From a virus: DNA of 25,899 nucleotides. Numbering within the stretch: position 1 is the first letter of the stretch; each line of letters starts with the position of its first letter. Below, piece by piece: positions 14,961 through 22,306 of this stretch. The position numbers and the translations under genes were made by a program. The notes under the pieces are model-generated. The model was not told where the DNA came from. It did no database searches and saw only the letters and a list, made by a program, of their open reading frames with translations. Location: IMG/VR virus record IMGVR_UViG_3300036840_000029, positions 1 through 25,899 of that record; one strand, 5' to 3'.

Positions 14961-15905
14961 TCAGGCGAGGTTCAGGCGGGCGACGGGGTACCGGTTGGCT
15001 TCGGTGGCCTGGTCGTAGTTGAGCAGGTTGCTGACCTGCCAGCCGACCCGGAACGTCAGCCGCAGCGCCGTCATGTCCTGCTGTGCAAGGTTGTAGATGA
15101 TCGTGCCGGTGTTGTCCTGGATGACGGCCTCGGTGAGGACCTTCATGGTGATGTCCTGGCGGACACCGACCACGAAGTTCGTCCAGTCGCCGACGAACAG
15201 CCGCGGCGCACCCGAACCGGTGGGCCACAGTCCGCGCATCGGGTAGACGATCGGCGTGCCGTCCAGGGAGGTGAGGTCGCCGGAGAGCCGCCCGGCGTCG
15301 AGGGCCTGCCCGGTGGAGTCGCGGGCTGCGCGCAGCGCGCCGCGGGCGGTGCGGTTGGCGACGATGCCGGTGGCGTCGAACCCGTCGGCCTCGAGCAGGG
15401 CGAGGGTTTCGTCGATGTCGCCGAAGTAGCCGCCCTGCGCGGCGGTGTTGCCTTCGGTGTTCACGTTGCCGGCGGCGGTCGCCGCGGCGGCGATGTTGGT
15501 CGGCCACGACGCCGGGGCGTTGGTGCCGAAGAACACGGCCGCGTCGAACGCCCGGTAGAACGCCTCCACGAGGTACGGCATCATTTCGTCCCAGATGTCC
15601 ATCTCAACGTCGGCGACGACGTTGTCGGGCACTGGGACGATCGCGGCGATCTCCTCGATGTTGAGGTACTTGTTCGTCCAGTTGACCTCGGTGGTCTGCT
15701 TCAGACCGGTGTCGCCGGTGACGAAGTACGCGACGGGCAGCGCCGACAGGACCGGGAACCGGACCTGCGCACGGCCGACGGGCACGCGGCGGAACAGCCG
15801 CAGCGTCGCCGAGTCATCGGTGGCCCGGCGGATCATGTCCCGGGAAACTTCCTCCGGGATGAGTGCGCTCGCATCCGTGCGGGACACGAGGTTGTTGTAG
15901 GCCAT
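14961..15905 (-). CDS. Major capsid protein, HK97 fold
   Basis: 314 residues; ATG 15905 with an AAGGAGTGATCC site. Typical sequence of short actinophage HK97-fold capsid proteins: N-terminal arm with ALIPEEVSRDMIRRATDDSATL, then RVPVGRAQVRFPVLSALPVAYFVTGDTG, the strand KYLNIEEIAAIVPVPDNVVAD, and the A-domain helices DIWDEMMPYLVEAFYRAFDAAVFFG. The C-terminal part contains PIVYPMRGLWP, LFVGDWTNFVVGVRQDITMKVL and LRLTFRVGWQV. No long N-terminal delta domain is present; instead a separate scaffold gene lies just upstream. I see no separate head protease gene. Confidence 0.95.
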   Translation of the reverse strand: MAYNNLVSRTDASALIPEEVSRDMIRRATDDSATLRLFRRVPVGRAQVRFPVLSALPVAYFVTGDTGLKQTTEVNWTNKYLNIEEIAAIVPVPDNVVADVEMDIWDEMMPYLVEAFYRAFDAAVFFGTNAPASWPTNIAAAATAAGNVNTEGNTAAQGGYFGDIDETLALLEADGFDATGIVANRTARGALRAARDSTGQALDAGRLSGDLTSLDGTPIVYPMRGLWPTGSGAPRLFVGDWTNFVVGVRQDITMKVLTEAVIQDNTGTIIYNLAQQDMTALRLTFRVGWQVSNLLNYDQATEANRYPVARLNLA

Positions 15906-15925
15906 GGATCACTCCTTGGTTCTCG

Positions 15926-15954
15926 GCAGCGGTCCCCGGCCTACGGGGTGCTGC
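15926..15954 (-). terminator. Hairpin between scaffold and capsid genes
   Basis: GCAGC and CCCCG pair with CGGGG and GCTGC around a 5-base loop, with an unequal internal bulge (1 and 3 bases). It occupies the short gap before the capsid gene's ribosome binding site. It may adjust capsid versus scaffold expression or block RNA decay. No U-tract. Confidence 0.4.
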
Positions 15955-15957
15955 TGG

Positions 15958-16446
15958 TCAGCCCACACCCGCCGCACGGCGGATGAGGTCGTTCATGTTC
16001 GGCGTCTTCGCCGCCGGGGTTCGGGCTCCGCCGTCGAAATCGGTGCGCCGCTCGGCGCCGCCGAGCTTGGCGATGCGTGACTCGATCGCCTTCAGGTCCG
16101 GTTCGCCGTCCTCGCCCACGAACCGGGACAGGTCGACGTCCTCGAGGTAGGCGTTGAGGGCTTCCTTGTCGACGCGTCCGGCGGCGGCGGCGCGGAACTC
16201 GGCGCGTACGAGCCGCTTGCCGCTTTCCGTTTGGCCGGCGGCACGGCCGCGGGCTTCCGCTTCGGCGACGGCCTTCTCGGTTTCGGTCATCTGGGACGCC
16301 TTGAGCCGTTCCAGTTCCTTGACGGCGCTGGCGTTGCTCTTTGCCCGCTCTTCGTTCTTGCGGGCCTGCGCCTTCCACTTCTCGGTTTCGGCCTTCCAGT
16401 CGACCGTTTCGGTCTCCTCGACGACCTCGGGCTCTTCCTCGGACAT
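15958..16446 (-). CDS. Capsid scaffolding protein
   Basis: 162 residues; ATG 16446 with GGGAGA. The first ~15 residues are almost all acidic, followed by a long charged helix (about 16-75, including AETEKWKAQARKNEERAKSN and KELERLKASQMTETEKAVAEAE) that should form coiled coil. It ends in TPNMNDLIRRAAGV, a capsid-binding C-terminal helix typical of scaffolds in these phages. It guides assembly of the capsid protein encoded next and is absent from mature virions. The LIRRAAG ending and place directly before the capsid gene make this a firm call. Confidence 0.9.
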   Translation of the reverse strand: MSEEEPEVVEETETVDWKAETEKWKAQARKNEERAKSNASAVKELERLKASQMTETEKAVAEAEARGRAAGQTESGKRLVRAEFRAAAAGRVDKEALNAYLEDVDLSRFVGEDGEPDLKAIESRIAKLGGAERRTDFDGGARTPAAKTPNMNDLIRRAAGVG

Positions 16447-16459
16447 GCGGTCTCCCGTT

Positions 16460-16493
16460 GCGGGACAGGTCCCGCTCCCGTTGCGGCAGCGGG
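16460..16493 (-). terminator. Paired GC hairpins between MuF-like and scaffold genes
   Basis: Two overlapping structures fill the 51-bp gap. One is GCGGGAC-AG-GTCCCGC (16460-16475). The other, 16471-16493, has a 6-bp CCCGCT/AGCGGG stem and an inner CCG-TTG-CGG stem with one mismatch. They share bases, so only one can form at a time, which would suit attenuation. Role unproven. Confidence 0.4.
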
Positions 16494-16497
16494 TGGA

Positions 16498-17406
16498 TCA
16501 GGTGAGGTAGCCGTGCAACCTCAGGAGCCGGATAGCCTCTTCGCGGTCGGACGTCTCGCGGTAGATCTGCTCCGGCATCAGCCGCGGCCCGCGGGTCTGG
16601 CCCGGGAGTCGGCCGCGGCGGGTGGTTGCCTCGGTGGTGAAGCGTTTCCCGGCGGCGGTGTACATGCCGCGCCGGGTGTTGACCACCCGGTTGATGTCGG
16701 CGCCGTCGCGGATCGCCTGCGCACCGGCCTTGGTGAACGTCTTGTCCTGATCAGCTTCGGACAGGCTGTCGAAGTAGGCGTTCGGGTCGGTGGCCAGGTC
16801 GGGCGCGTTCTCGGTGGCGGGGATGTGCCGGCAGTCGCACCGCGGATGCCGTTGGAAGCCCTGATTCCAGCGGTACGTACGGCCGACGAGGATCACACAC
16901 CTCGAGCAGGAGGGTGGGACGAGCAGCCGGGTGTAGCCGGTGAACTCCCGGTTGGCGGTGACCGCGACACCGTCGGCGACGCGGCCGGCGTCGGCGACCT
17001 GCGTCCGAACGATCATGTCGAGTTCGAGCATCCCGGCGGACATCGCCCTGCGGATCTCCGCCCCGGAGCCGATCTTCCGTAGTGCGGTGATCGCCGGCTG
17101 GTAGAGCAGCGTTTCCAACGGCCGACCGTCGGACGCGGCGCCGGCGAACGCCTCTGGACGCACCCTGAGCCCGCTGTCGACGTCCAGTTCTTCGGCGATG
17201 GCGTCGACATACGGGCTGGCGGTGGTGGCCGCAATCCGCTGCGCACCCGACACCAGCGCGAACACCTGTGGGATCAGTGACCGCCACGACGGGCCGATGT
17301 TGGTCCGGTCGACCTGCCGCCACAACCTCGCGCACTGCTCGGCCGCACGTCTAGCGAGCGATGTCTGCCGCCGGTAGTGGGTCTGCGCGACCCGCAGCAC
17401 CGACAT
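16498..17406 (-). CDS. MuF-like minor head protein
   Basis: 302 residues. ATG 17406 follows the portal TAA without a gap (TAAATG), so translation probably continues from the portal. The N-terminal two thirds are helical (RRAAEQCARLWRQVDR). The core motif is PPSCSRCVILVGRTYRWNQG, then RHPRCDCRHIP, giving Cys167, Cys170, Cys190, Cys192 and nearby His, likely a zinc site typical of actinophage MuF-like/head morphogenesis proteins. The C-terminus has RDGADINRVVNTRRGMY, then a charged helix. Family members bind inside the portal or are packaged in the head. A protease role, sometimes annotated for this gene position, has no visible catalytic signature here. Confidence 0.85.
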   Translation of the reverse strand: MSVLRVAQTHYRRQTSLARRAAEQCARLWRQVDRTNIGPSWRSLIPQVFALVSGAQRIAATTASPYVDAIAEELDVDSGLRVRPEAFAGAASDGRPLETLLYQPAITALRKIGSGAEIRRAMSAGMLELDMIVRTQVADAGRVADGVAVTANREFTGYTRLLVPPSCSRCVILVGRTYRWNQGFQRHPRCDCRHIPATENAPDLATDPNAYFDSLSEADQDKTFTKAGAQAIRDGADINRVVNTRRGMYTAAGKRFTTEATTRRGRLPGQTRGPRLMPEQIYRETSDREEAIRLLRLHGYLT

Positions 17407-18756
17407 TTACTGCTGCCCGACAGCCCTGGATATCGCGCCGATCGGGTCGGCCTCGTCGCGTTCGGCGCGCATCGTCTTCCACCGGCCGATCTCCACCTGC
17501 GTAGCGCCCCACCGCTCCCACAGAGCCTCTTCCGGGACGCCGAGGGTGGACATCTTCGTCAACGCGTCGACCAGCTCCCCCTCTGTGCGGAACTCCGGGT
17601 TGCGCCAGATCGTCTCCATCGACTCGTCCGCCCCGCCGAGGTTCGCGGCCTGACGGGCCAGACGCATGGCGTCTTCAATGCCTTCACCGGATGTGCGTTG
17701 CCGCTGCCGCACCTTCGACACCAGCCCCGACTCCGACGCCTTCAGGGTTTCGCCGTTGACGTTGGACATCTCACCCAGCAGATACTGCGCCGGGGTCCTG
17801 GTGCGGGAGGCGATGTCTTTGACGTCTTCCCGTTTGGCCATCGAGTACGGGTCCAGGGGCGCGGCGTCCCACTGCCCGAACTCGGTTTCCGCGGCGTCGG
17901 AGGTGACCATCCGGTTGCGGCCGATGTCGACCCGGTTCTTGTTGCCCTGCGCGTCCTCGTCCGGGTAGCCGATGGCCCACTTCTGCGGGAACGCGCCGAA
18001 GTCCTGCGTCATCAGCCGGTCGGCGAGAGTCTTGTGGATGCGGTCCTGCACATCGGTCACATCAGCGATCTCGGACACGCCGCCGGTCAACAGGCGCGGG
18101 TTGTTGGAGATCTCCACCAGCGGCACCGCACCCAGCGGGTTCGGCGCCGGCCACCGTTCCCCGCGGACCTGACGCGGCTCCCAGCGCGGTTTGGTTACCT
18201 GCCCCTGCACCGGCTTGGGCGCCTGGAACTTGTACACCTGCGTCGGCAGGTAGAGGGTGGCCATCGTCTTGGACGTCCAGTCGTCCTGCCACACCTTCAA
18301 CCCCGCCGCGCGCACACGACGGGAACCGGGCTCGTACTCGACCACGGCCTGGGTCGGGTGTTCGGCGAAGACCTGCACCGCATCGCCCGGGGCGACGAGC
18401 AGGTAGGAGCTGCCGCCGATCGCCGACTCCAACAGCACCTGATCCGACAGCGAGTCCAGGTTGTTGGCCTGCCAGATCTGCCACGTCGGCTTGTCGGCCT
18501 CCATGGAATCGCCGACACGGAAGCCTTCGACCTGCATCCGCTCCACCATCGAGTCGACGACCAGGCCCATGTAGTTGGCCTTCGTCAACGACAGCAGCCG
18601 GGTGAACTCGTCGCGGGCCTGCTCAGGCAGCCACGGAATTTTCGGCGGGGCGCCGCGGTAGTAGGCGTCGTAGAACTCGAAGCATTCCCGCTGCCGCAGC
18701 AGCCTGTCGTAGAGCCGCTTCAACCACCACTCGGGGCTCAGGGGTTCAGGCTGCAC
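17407..18756 (-). CDS. Portal protein
   Basis: 449 residues from GTG 18756, preceded by AGGGGGAA; the longer open frame to 18837 overlaps the terminase end and is not needed. Portal features: N-terminal WWLKRLYDRLLRQRECFEFYDAYYRG, then LLSLTKANYMGLVVDSMVERMQVEGFR, a wing with PVPLVEISNNPR-like strands (GAVPLVEISNNP), the stem helix VTDVQDRIHKTLADRLMTQDFG, and the clip/crown region with RTRTPAQYLLGEMSNVNGETLKASE. Twelve copies form the DNA entry vertex. It lies between large terminase and MuF-like genes as usual. Confidence 0.93.
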   Translation of the reverse strand: MQPEPLSPEWWLKRLYDRLLRQRECFEFYDAYYRGAPPKIPWLPEQARDEFTRLLSLTKANYMGLVVDSMVERMQVEGFRVGDSMEADKPTWQIWQANNLDSLSDQVLLESAIGGSSYLLVAPGDAVQVFAEHPTQAVVEYEPGSRRVRAAGLKVWQDDWTSKTMATLYLPTQVYKFQAPKPVQGQVTKPRWEPRQVRGERWPAPNPLGAVPLVEISNNPRLLTGGVSEIADVTDVQDRIHKTLADRLMTQDFGAFPQKWAIGYPDEDAQGNKNRVDIGRNRMVTSDAAETEFGQWDAAPLDPYSMAKREDVKDIASRTRTPAQYLLGEMSNVNGETLKASESGLVSKVRQRQRTSGEGIEDAMRLARQAANLGGADESMETIWRNPEFRTEGELVDALTKMSTLGVPEEALWERWGATQVEIGRWKTMRAERDEADPIGAISRAVGQQ

Positions 18757-18767
18757 CGTTCCCCCTG

Positions 18768-20477
18768 TCAGTAGCCGGACACCTTGCCGACGACCCGTCG
18801 ATAGCGCTGCTGGTTGCCCTTGCCGCGGACCGCCCACGCCCCGACGGCCAGTGATGCGGCGGGAACCGCGTCGATCCGCTTACCGGTCGCCCCGCGCTCC
18901 GGCTTGGCCGGCCGGATCAGGTCCGGGTTGTCGCGCGGGTGCGCGACCTCGACGTTGTCGAAGCACCACTGCGCCACCGGGTTGCCGTGGTGGTGGAACC
19001 GCTCTTCCTTGACGAGCCCCATCAGCGCGGTCATGCCCGGAGTCATGTCGGCGTAGCTGTTCTGCCGCGGGATCAGGCTCTGCTCTTCGCGCAGCCCGGT
19101 CCGCTTGGCGATCTCCTGGATCACCGGGTACATCGACCACTTGTCGCAGTCCCCGCCGACGATCCGGTACCGCTGGGCGTCGGCGGCGACGTCCTCGTAG
19201 ACGGTGTCGTAGTCGATGACCTCGCCCTCGGTGGCCCGGATCCACCCTTCAGACACCCAGCGCGAGACCTTGCCGTCGTTGTGCTTGTCCAGGTGCACCA
19301 GGGCGGATTCCGGCAGCCAGAACCGCCACAGCACATCGAGTGGTTCGCCGTCCGCGCCCGGGAAGATCAGGCACCAGGCGCAGAGGTCCATCTTGGCGGC
19401 CAGGTCGAACCCGGCCCACGCTGGCCGGCCCTTGAGGGCGTTTCGACCGACTTCCGGGTTCAGCCACAGGTCGCCCGAGGTCGCCTTGTACAGGTGCATC
19501 GGCATCCATCGGGTGGCCTGGTTCACCCACTGGTTGAGTCGGAACTGTCGAAACCCGTTCTCGGCGGCCGGGTCGTTGCGGGCCTCAAGGGCCTCCTTGC
19601 GCATCGCCTCGACTGACAGGAAGTCGCCGAGTGCCGGATTGGCGAACGGCCAGTTCCGCTCGTCGAACGGGTCCGCCTCGCGCGGCGTGTTGCGCATGTA
19701 CACGAAGACGTGCGGCGTGCGGTCGGGGTCGTCAGCGATCCGCTGCATCTCCGCGTGCATCGCCGCGGCGAACCCAGCCGGGTCATTGCCGGCGGTCGTC
19801 GCGGCGGCCAGCAGTGGCTGACGGCGGGCGCCCGAGCCCATGCCGGTCCGCTGCGCGTCCCACATCCCGCGGTCCCGCCAGGCCAGGATCTCGTCGGCCG
19901 CCACGCCCGAAGGGTTCGACCCGAGCGCGCCCGCCGCGTCGGCGGCGATCACCTGGTAAAAGCTGTTCGACTTCGTGTCGATGATGCGCTTCAGGTGGGC
20001 CCGGATGGTGAGCCGACGATTCAGCAGCGGCGACAGCTGGACCATCCGCATCGCCACGTCGAAGACCAGCGATGCCTGCTCGCGGTCCCGGGCGCAGCCA
20101 TACAACTCAGCCGACTCCTCGCCATCGGCGACGAGCAGGTAGAGCATGATCCCGGCCAGGAGTTCGCTCTTGCCATTCTTGCGGGCCAGCTCGATCCAGA
20201 CGATCAGGTAGCGCCGGACGTACTCGTTGAACTCGGGTGACCACACGACCGTGCCGAACACCGGACGGATGATCTGGTCGCGCTGCCAAGGGGCCAGCAC
20301 GAACGGGCGCCGGGCGTAGCGGCCCTTCGTGTGGACGAGGATCTCCTCGAAGAACTTCTGCGCGTGGTCGGCCCTCGGTGCGCAGAAGTGATCACCGCGC
20401 TTGCGGCAGGTCTTCCCATCCAGGGTGTACCCGCAGGCAGGGTCACCCGAGGAGGCGTTCCGCGCCCTTCCCGCCAT
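18768..20477 (-). CDS. terL: Terminase large subunit
   Basis: 569 residues; ATG 20477 lies 35 bases inside the small terminase gene and directly abuts an AGGAGG, which is too close for an ideal start, but an upstream in-frame stop excludes an earlier one. N-terminal Cys15, Cys24, His30, Cys32 suggest a small zinc knob seen in many actinophage terminases. ATPase: Walker A-like ARKNGKSE (98-105), Walker B GVAADEILAW with Asp195/Glu196, then the AAATTAG coupling motif. RNase H-like nuclease: Asp358 (WAGFDLA), Asp443 (GGDCDKW) and Asp536 (GKRIDAV) are the candidate metal ligands. It packages and cuts the genome at the portal. Full length, no defect seen. Confidence 0.95.
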   Translation of the reverse strand: MAGRARNASSGDPACGYTLDGKTCRKRGDHFCAPRADHAQKFFEEILVHTKGRYARRPFVLAPWQRDQIIRPVFGTVVWSPEFNEYVRRYLIVWIELARKNGKSELLAGIMLYLLVADGEESAELYGCARDREQASLVFDVAMRMVQLSPLLNRRLTIRAHLKRIIDTKSNSFYQVIAADAAGALGSNPSGVAADEILAWRDRGMWDAQRTGMGSGARRQPLLAAATTAGNDPAGFAAAMHAEMQRIADDPDRTPHVFVYMRNTPREADPFDERNWPFANPALGDFLSVEAMRKEALEARNDPAAENGFRQFRLNQWVNQATRWMPMHLYKATSGDLWLNPEVGRNALKGRPAWAGFDLAAKMDLCAWCLIFPGADGEPLDVLWRFWLPESALVHLDKHNDGKVSRWVSEGWIRATEGEVIDYDTVYEDVAADAQRYRIVGGDCDKWSMYPVIQEIAKRTGLREEQSLIPRQNSYADMTPGMTALMGLVKEERFHHHGNPVAQWCFDNVEVAHPRDNPDLIRPAKPERGATGKRIDAVPAASLAVGAWAVRGKGNQQRYRRVVGKVSGY

Positions 20478-20928
20478 CCTCCTCGCCCTTCACCTTCAGT
20501 TGGGACCGGTCGGACGGGTTGAGCCCGAACCTGCCGCCGAGGGTGGTAATGAGCGCGGTGGACTCCTTGGCGACCTGCCACGACGGGTTCTTCGTCAGCC
20601 GGTAGATGATCGTGCCGTCGGACAGCTCGCGGTCCACGACGGTGCAGTTGGTCCCGTTCTTGTCCAGGTCCAGCAGTGCGTTCCGGTTGATCACGACCAG
20701 GCAGCACAGGTCGGCGAACGCGTCCACATCCCACGGCGTCAGCACGCCCTTGGCCATCAGGTCCGGGGCCAGCCGATCCCAGACCCCCCGCGCCTCCGCT
20801 GGCAGCCACGAGGGCGCAGACACCTGACCCTCCGCCGGCAGCGGCTCGTCGCGATTGACACGCGACTCTCGGTCGCCGCGGATCAGCTTCAGTGCGGTGG
20901 GCGCCGGGGCCGGGCCTCGCTTACCCAT
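20443..20928 (-). CDS. terS: Terminase small subunit, P27 family
   Basis: 161 residues from ATG 20928. The opening GKRGPAPAPTALKLIRGDRE, then SRVNRDEPLPAEG and PSWLPAEARGVWDRLAPDL, is characteristic of P27-type small terminases. A helical DNA-binding/oligomer core (DVDAFADLCCLVVINRNAL) and a final GRFGLNPSDRSQLKVKGEE follow. It recognises the packaging start site and hands DNA to the large subunit. The ribosome binding site before this ATG is weak, whereas a strong GGGGAGGGAGG lies about 50 bases upstream before overlapping mini-ORFs, so translation may be coupled. P27 terminases with an adjacent HNH gene usually belong to cohesive-end phages. Confidence 0.92.
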   Translation of the reverse strand: MGKRGPAPAPTALKLIRGDRESRVNRDEPLPAEGQVSAPSWLPAEARGVWDRLAPDLMAKGVLTPWDVDAFADLCCLVVINRNALLDLDKNGTNCTVVDRELSDGTIIYRLTKNPSWQVAKESTALITTLGGRFGLNPSDRSQLKVKGEEDGGKGAERLLG

Positions 20929-20975
20929 CGTTGCCAGCCCGCCGGGGAGAGGTCGGAAAACTTGGCATGAGCCAC
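20889..20975 (-). CDS. Possible 28-residue ORF overlapping terS start
   Basis: GTG at 20975 has a strong GGGGAGGGAGG site; the frame reads MAHAKFSDLSPAGWQRWV, then SEARPRRPPH and stop, ending 40 bases inside terS. A second ORF (ATG 20968, 15 residues) ends with a TAA that overlaps the terS ATG. Either could serve translational coupling to terS rather than make a functional peptide. No homology is claimed. Confidence 0.25.
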   Translation of the reverse strand: MAHAKFSDLSPAGWQRWVSEARPRRPPH

Positions 20976-20992
20976 GCCTCCCTCCCCGGCGG
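20939..20992. other. Inverted repeat upstream of terS, candidate cos/packaging region
   Basis: CCGCCGGGGAG at 20939-20949 is perfectly repeated in inverse at 20982-20992, separated by 32 bases that include an A-rich spot. It lies in the ~120-bp non-coding gap between the small gene at 21052 and terS. In HNH/P27-type phages cos normally lies in exactly this place. The same repeat could instead be a terminator hairpin in the message. Confidence 0.45.
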
Positions 20993-21011
20993 TCCGCCTT
21001 TGTTGTGATCA

Positions 21012-21025
21012 GGGGGTCATCCCCC
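21012..21025 (-). terminator. Short GC hairpin after small gene
   Basis: GGGGG-TCAT-CCCCC forms a compact 5-bp stem with tetraloop 27 bases past the stop of the gene at 21052. Read on the minus strand it is followed by TGATCACAACAAAG, with no U-tract. Together with the larger inverted repeat at 20939-20992 it forms a structured gap before terS. Confidence 0.35.
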
Positions 21026-21051
21026 CGGGTTGTGGTGACGCTGGGTGATGG

Positions 21052-21294
21052 TCAGTCGTCGCCGGTCAGGTACTGGCGTTGCATGTGCAGTCGTCCTGCT
21101 TCGACTATGCCTAGGGCTGTGTGCCAGGGCTGTTCGCCGCCTGGGTAGATGGTGACGATGCCGGAGACGACGTCTTCACCGTCGTGGTCTACGACTGCGG
21201 CTAGCACTACCCATCCTGCGAGGACGCCTCGGTAGTCGAGGGCTTTGGCGTGGGCGGTGATGGCGTTGTCGATGGCGTCTTCGGTTGCGCTCAC
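21052..21294 (-). CDS. Small unknown protein (DUF7213-like)
   Basis: 80 residues from GTG 21294, whose bases overlap the HNH stop (GTGA). The frame is open upstream, but that part is a shadow of the HNH gene. A helix (EDAIDNAITAHAKALD) precedes paired strands VLAGWVVLAAVVDHDGEDVV and SGIVTIYPGGEQPWH, then a final helix ALGIVEAGRLHMQRQYL. This helix, GWVVxAxxxDxDGE strand, helix pattern fits small actinobacterial/phage proteins of the DUF7213 type, whose role is unknown. Coupling to HNH and place before terS put it among packaging-region genes. Confidence 0.7.
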   Translation of the reverse strand: MSATEDAIDNAITAHAKALDYRGVLAGWVVLAAVVDHDGEDVVSGIVTIYPGGEQPWHTALGIVEAGRLHMQRQYLTGDD

Positions 21295-21668
21295 CTGTTC
21301 CACCCTCCGGGTTGCAGGTCGGCGGTGGAGCGGTTGTGGCAGGGTGCGCACAGTCCGCGCCCATGCTCGGGGTCGTTCGGGTTCAGCCCTGCGTCTACGA
21401 GTTGGCGTCTGGACAGTGGGTGGTGGTCAGCCACTGTGGCCGGCGCCAGACACTGGGGTCCGTGGTCGTGTGAGTCATCGGTGCACACGCACAGCGGGTC
21501 GCGTCGCAGGACTGCGGGTCGGAAGCTGCGTTCGTGTGCTGTGCCGTAGCCACGCTGCCGTGCGCTTCCGCGGCGCTGCTCGGCCGCACCCTTGCACGTG
21601 TCGCACCTGCCGCCCGATGTTAGTTCCGGGCATCCGGGAGTGGGGCAGACACGCAAGGCTCGGGGCAT
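21291..21668 (-). CDS. HNH endonuclease
   Basis: 125 residues; ATG 21668 with GGGAGG 11 bases upstream. N-terminal Cys8, Cys13, Cys22, Cys25 form one likely zinc site; Cys60/Cys73 with Cys107/Cys110 form the structural zinc of the HNH fold. The catalytic motif is VADHHPLSRRQL (His82 or His83), GLNPNDPEHGRG (Asn98) and CAPCHNRST (His111), a complete set. In HK97-type phages the HNH protein next to the terminase genes is needed with them for cos cleavage and packaging. This gene appears intact and is coupled to the next gene by GTGA. Confidence 0.93.
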   Translation of the reverse strand: MPRALRVCPTPGCPELTSGGRCDTCKGAAEQRRGSARQRGYGTAHERSFRPAVLRRDPLCVCTDDSHDHGPQCLAPATVADHHPLSRRQLVDAGLNPNDPEHGRGLCAPCHNRSTADLQPGGWNR

Positions 21669-21712
21669 GAAGAACGCGACCTCCCGTCATCCGGCATGGT
21701 CGCGACAACGGG

Positions 21713-21718
21713 ATCCTA
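21713..21718 (-). promoter_or_regulatory. Candidate -10 element (TAGGAT) for the packaging/structural genes
   Basis: TAGGAT, the favoured actinobacterial -10 form, lies 45 bases before the HNH ATG in the longest non-coding gap of the upstream region. There is no good -35 at 16-18 bases (nearest TGAGAA), so it would need an activator or a phage-altered polymerase. Confidence 0.4.
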
Positions 21719-21746
21719 CAACATTTCTGCCAGCCTTCTCATAACG

Positions 21747-21769
21747 GACACGTCGGCGTGTCACGTGAC
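21747..21769. promoter_or_regulatory. Overlapping palindromes, possible operator
   Basis: GACACG-TCGG-CGTGTC (21747-21762) and the perfect decamer GTCACGTGAC (21760-21769) share three bases. They lie just past the stop of the gene at 21775 and about 30-50 bases upstream of the candidate -10, a place typical of activator sites. The first could equally be a small terminator stem. Confidence 0.45.
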
Positions 21770-21774
21770 GGCGG

Positions 21775-21990
21775 TCATGGTGTCTGTCCCTCCGAAGAAG
21801 CCCGAACGTCGTTGGCTTGGCCCATGTGCGCATCCGCCGCAGCGGCCACGTCGTCGGCGGTGAGCCCCGCGGCGAACATCTCAGCCCCACCGCATTCGGG
21901 GCCGCTGCACAGCATCAGCAGCCCGGCGGTCTTGCCGCGCATCGCAGTGCCGACCACATAGACGGCTTTCAGGTGCTCGTCTCTGGTCAC
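21775..21990 (-). CDS. Small unknown protein with CxxxxC
   Basis: 71 residues from GTG 21990, which overlaps the upstream stop (GTGA). The sequence has VYVVGTAMRGKTAGLLMLCS, then GPECGGAEMFAAGLTADDVAAAADAHM. A Cys pair (CSGPEC) sits between a hydrophobic strand and helices. I do not recognise the family. It is the last gene of the upstream cluster before the ~105-bp regulatory gap. Confidence 0.65.
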   Translation of the reverse strand: MTRDEHLKAVYVVGTAMRGKTAGLLMLCSGPECGGAEMFAAGLTADDVAAAADAHMGQANDVRASSEGQTP

Positions 21991-22301
21991 GTGGAGCGTC
22001 CCAAGAACTCATCGAGATGACGGTGGAGATCCCGCAGCGCCCGCCGTTTCGTCCAGCCGTGACCGCAGCGGGAGCCGATCGCGTGATGCTCGGCCAGGTA
22101 ACCGTTGAGGCTGTTGCGGACTTCGCGCCACTTGCCCGCCCTGGCGCGGCGGACGGTGCACCGCCACTCGTACCGGACCTTGACCAGCGCGAACCGGATC
22201 GCCTTCGGATGGCGGGCACGCAGGCTGCGCCCGAGGGCTAGCAGCACCCATAGCCAGCCGACCGCGTACACGTCGATCTCCTTGGTGCCAGCGTGCTTCA
22301 T
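21987..22301 (-). CDS. Small basic protein, unknown
   Basis: 104 residues from ATG 22301 with AGGTGA seven bases upstream; a GTG at 22310, overlapping the previous stop as GTGA, would give 107 residues and fits the coupling seen elsewhere. A hydrophobic stretch (YAVGWLWVLLALG, about 12-25) could be a membrane anchor or buried helix. After it the protein is very basic (SLRARHPKAIRFALVKVRYE, then WRCTVRRARAGKWREVRNSL), with Cys/His at CGHGW and a helix ending in HRHLDEFLGRST. The basic body with Trp and His could bind nucleic acid. Function not assigned. Confidence 0.65.
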   Translation of the reverse strand: MKHAGTKEIDVYAVGWLWVLLALGRSLRARHPKAIRFALVKVRYEWRCTVRRARAGKWREVRNSLNGYLAEHHAIGSRCGHGWTKRRALRDLHRHLDEFLGRST

Positions 22302-22306
22302 CCCGT

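Noticed and set aside
17377-18774. 465-residue plus-strand frame over the portal gene
   Set aside because: Antisense shadow of an unmistakable portal protein.
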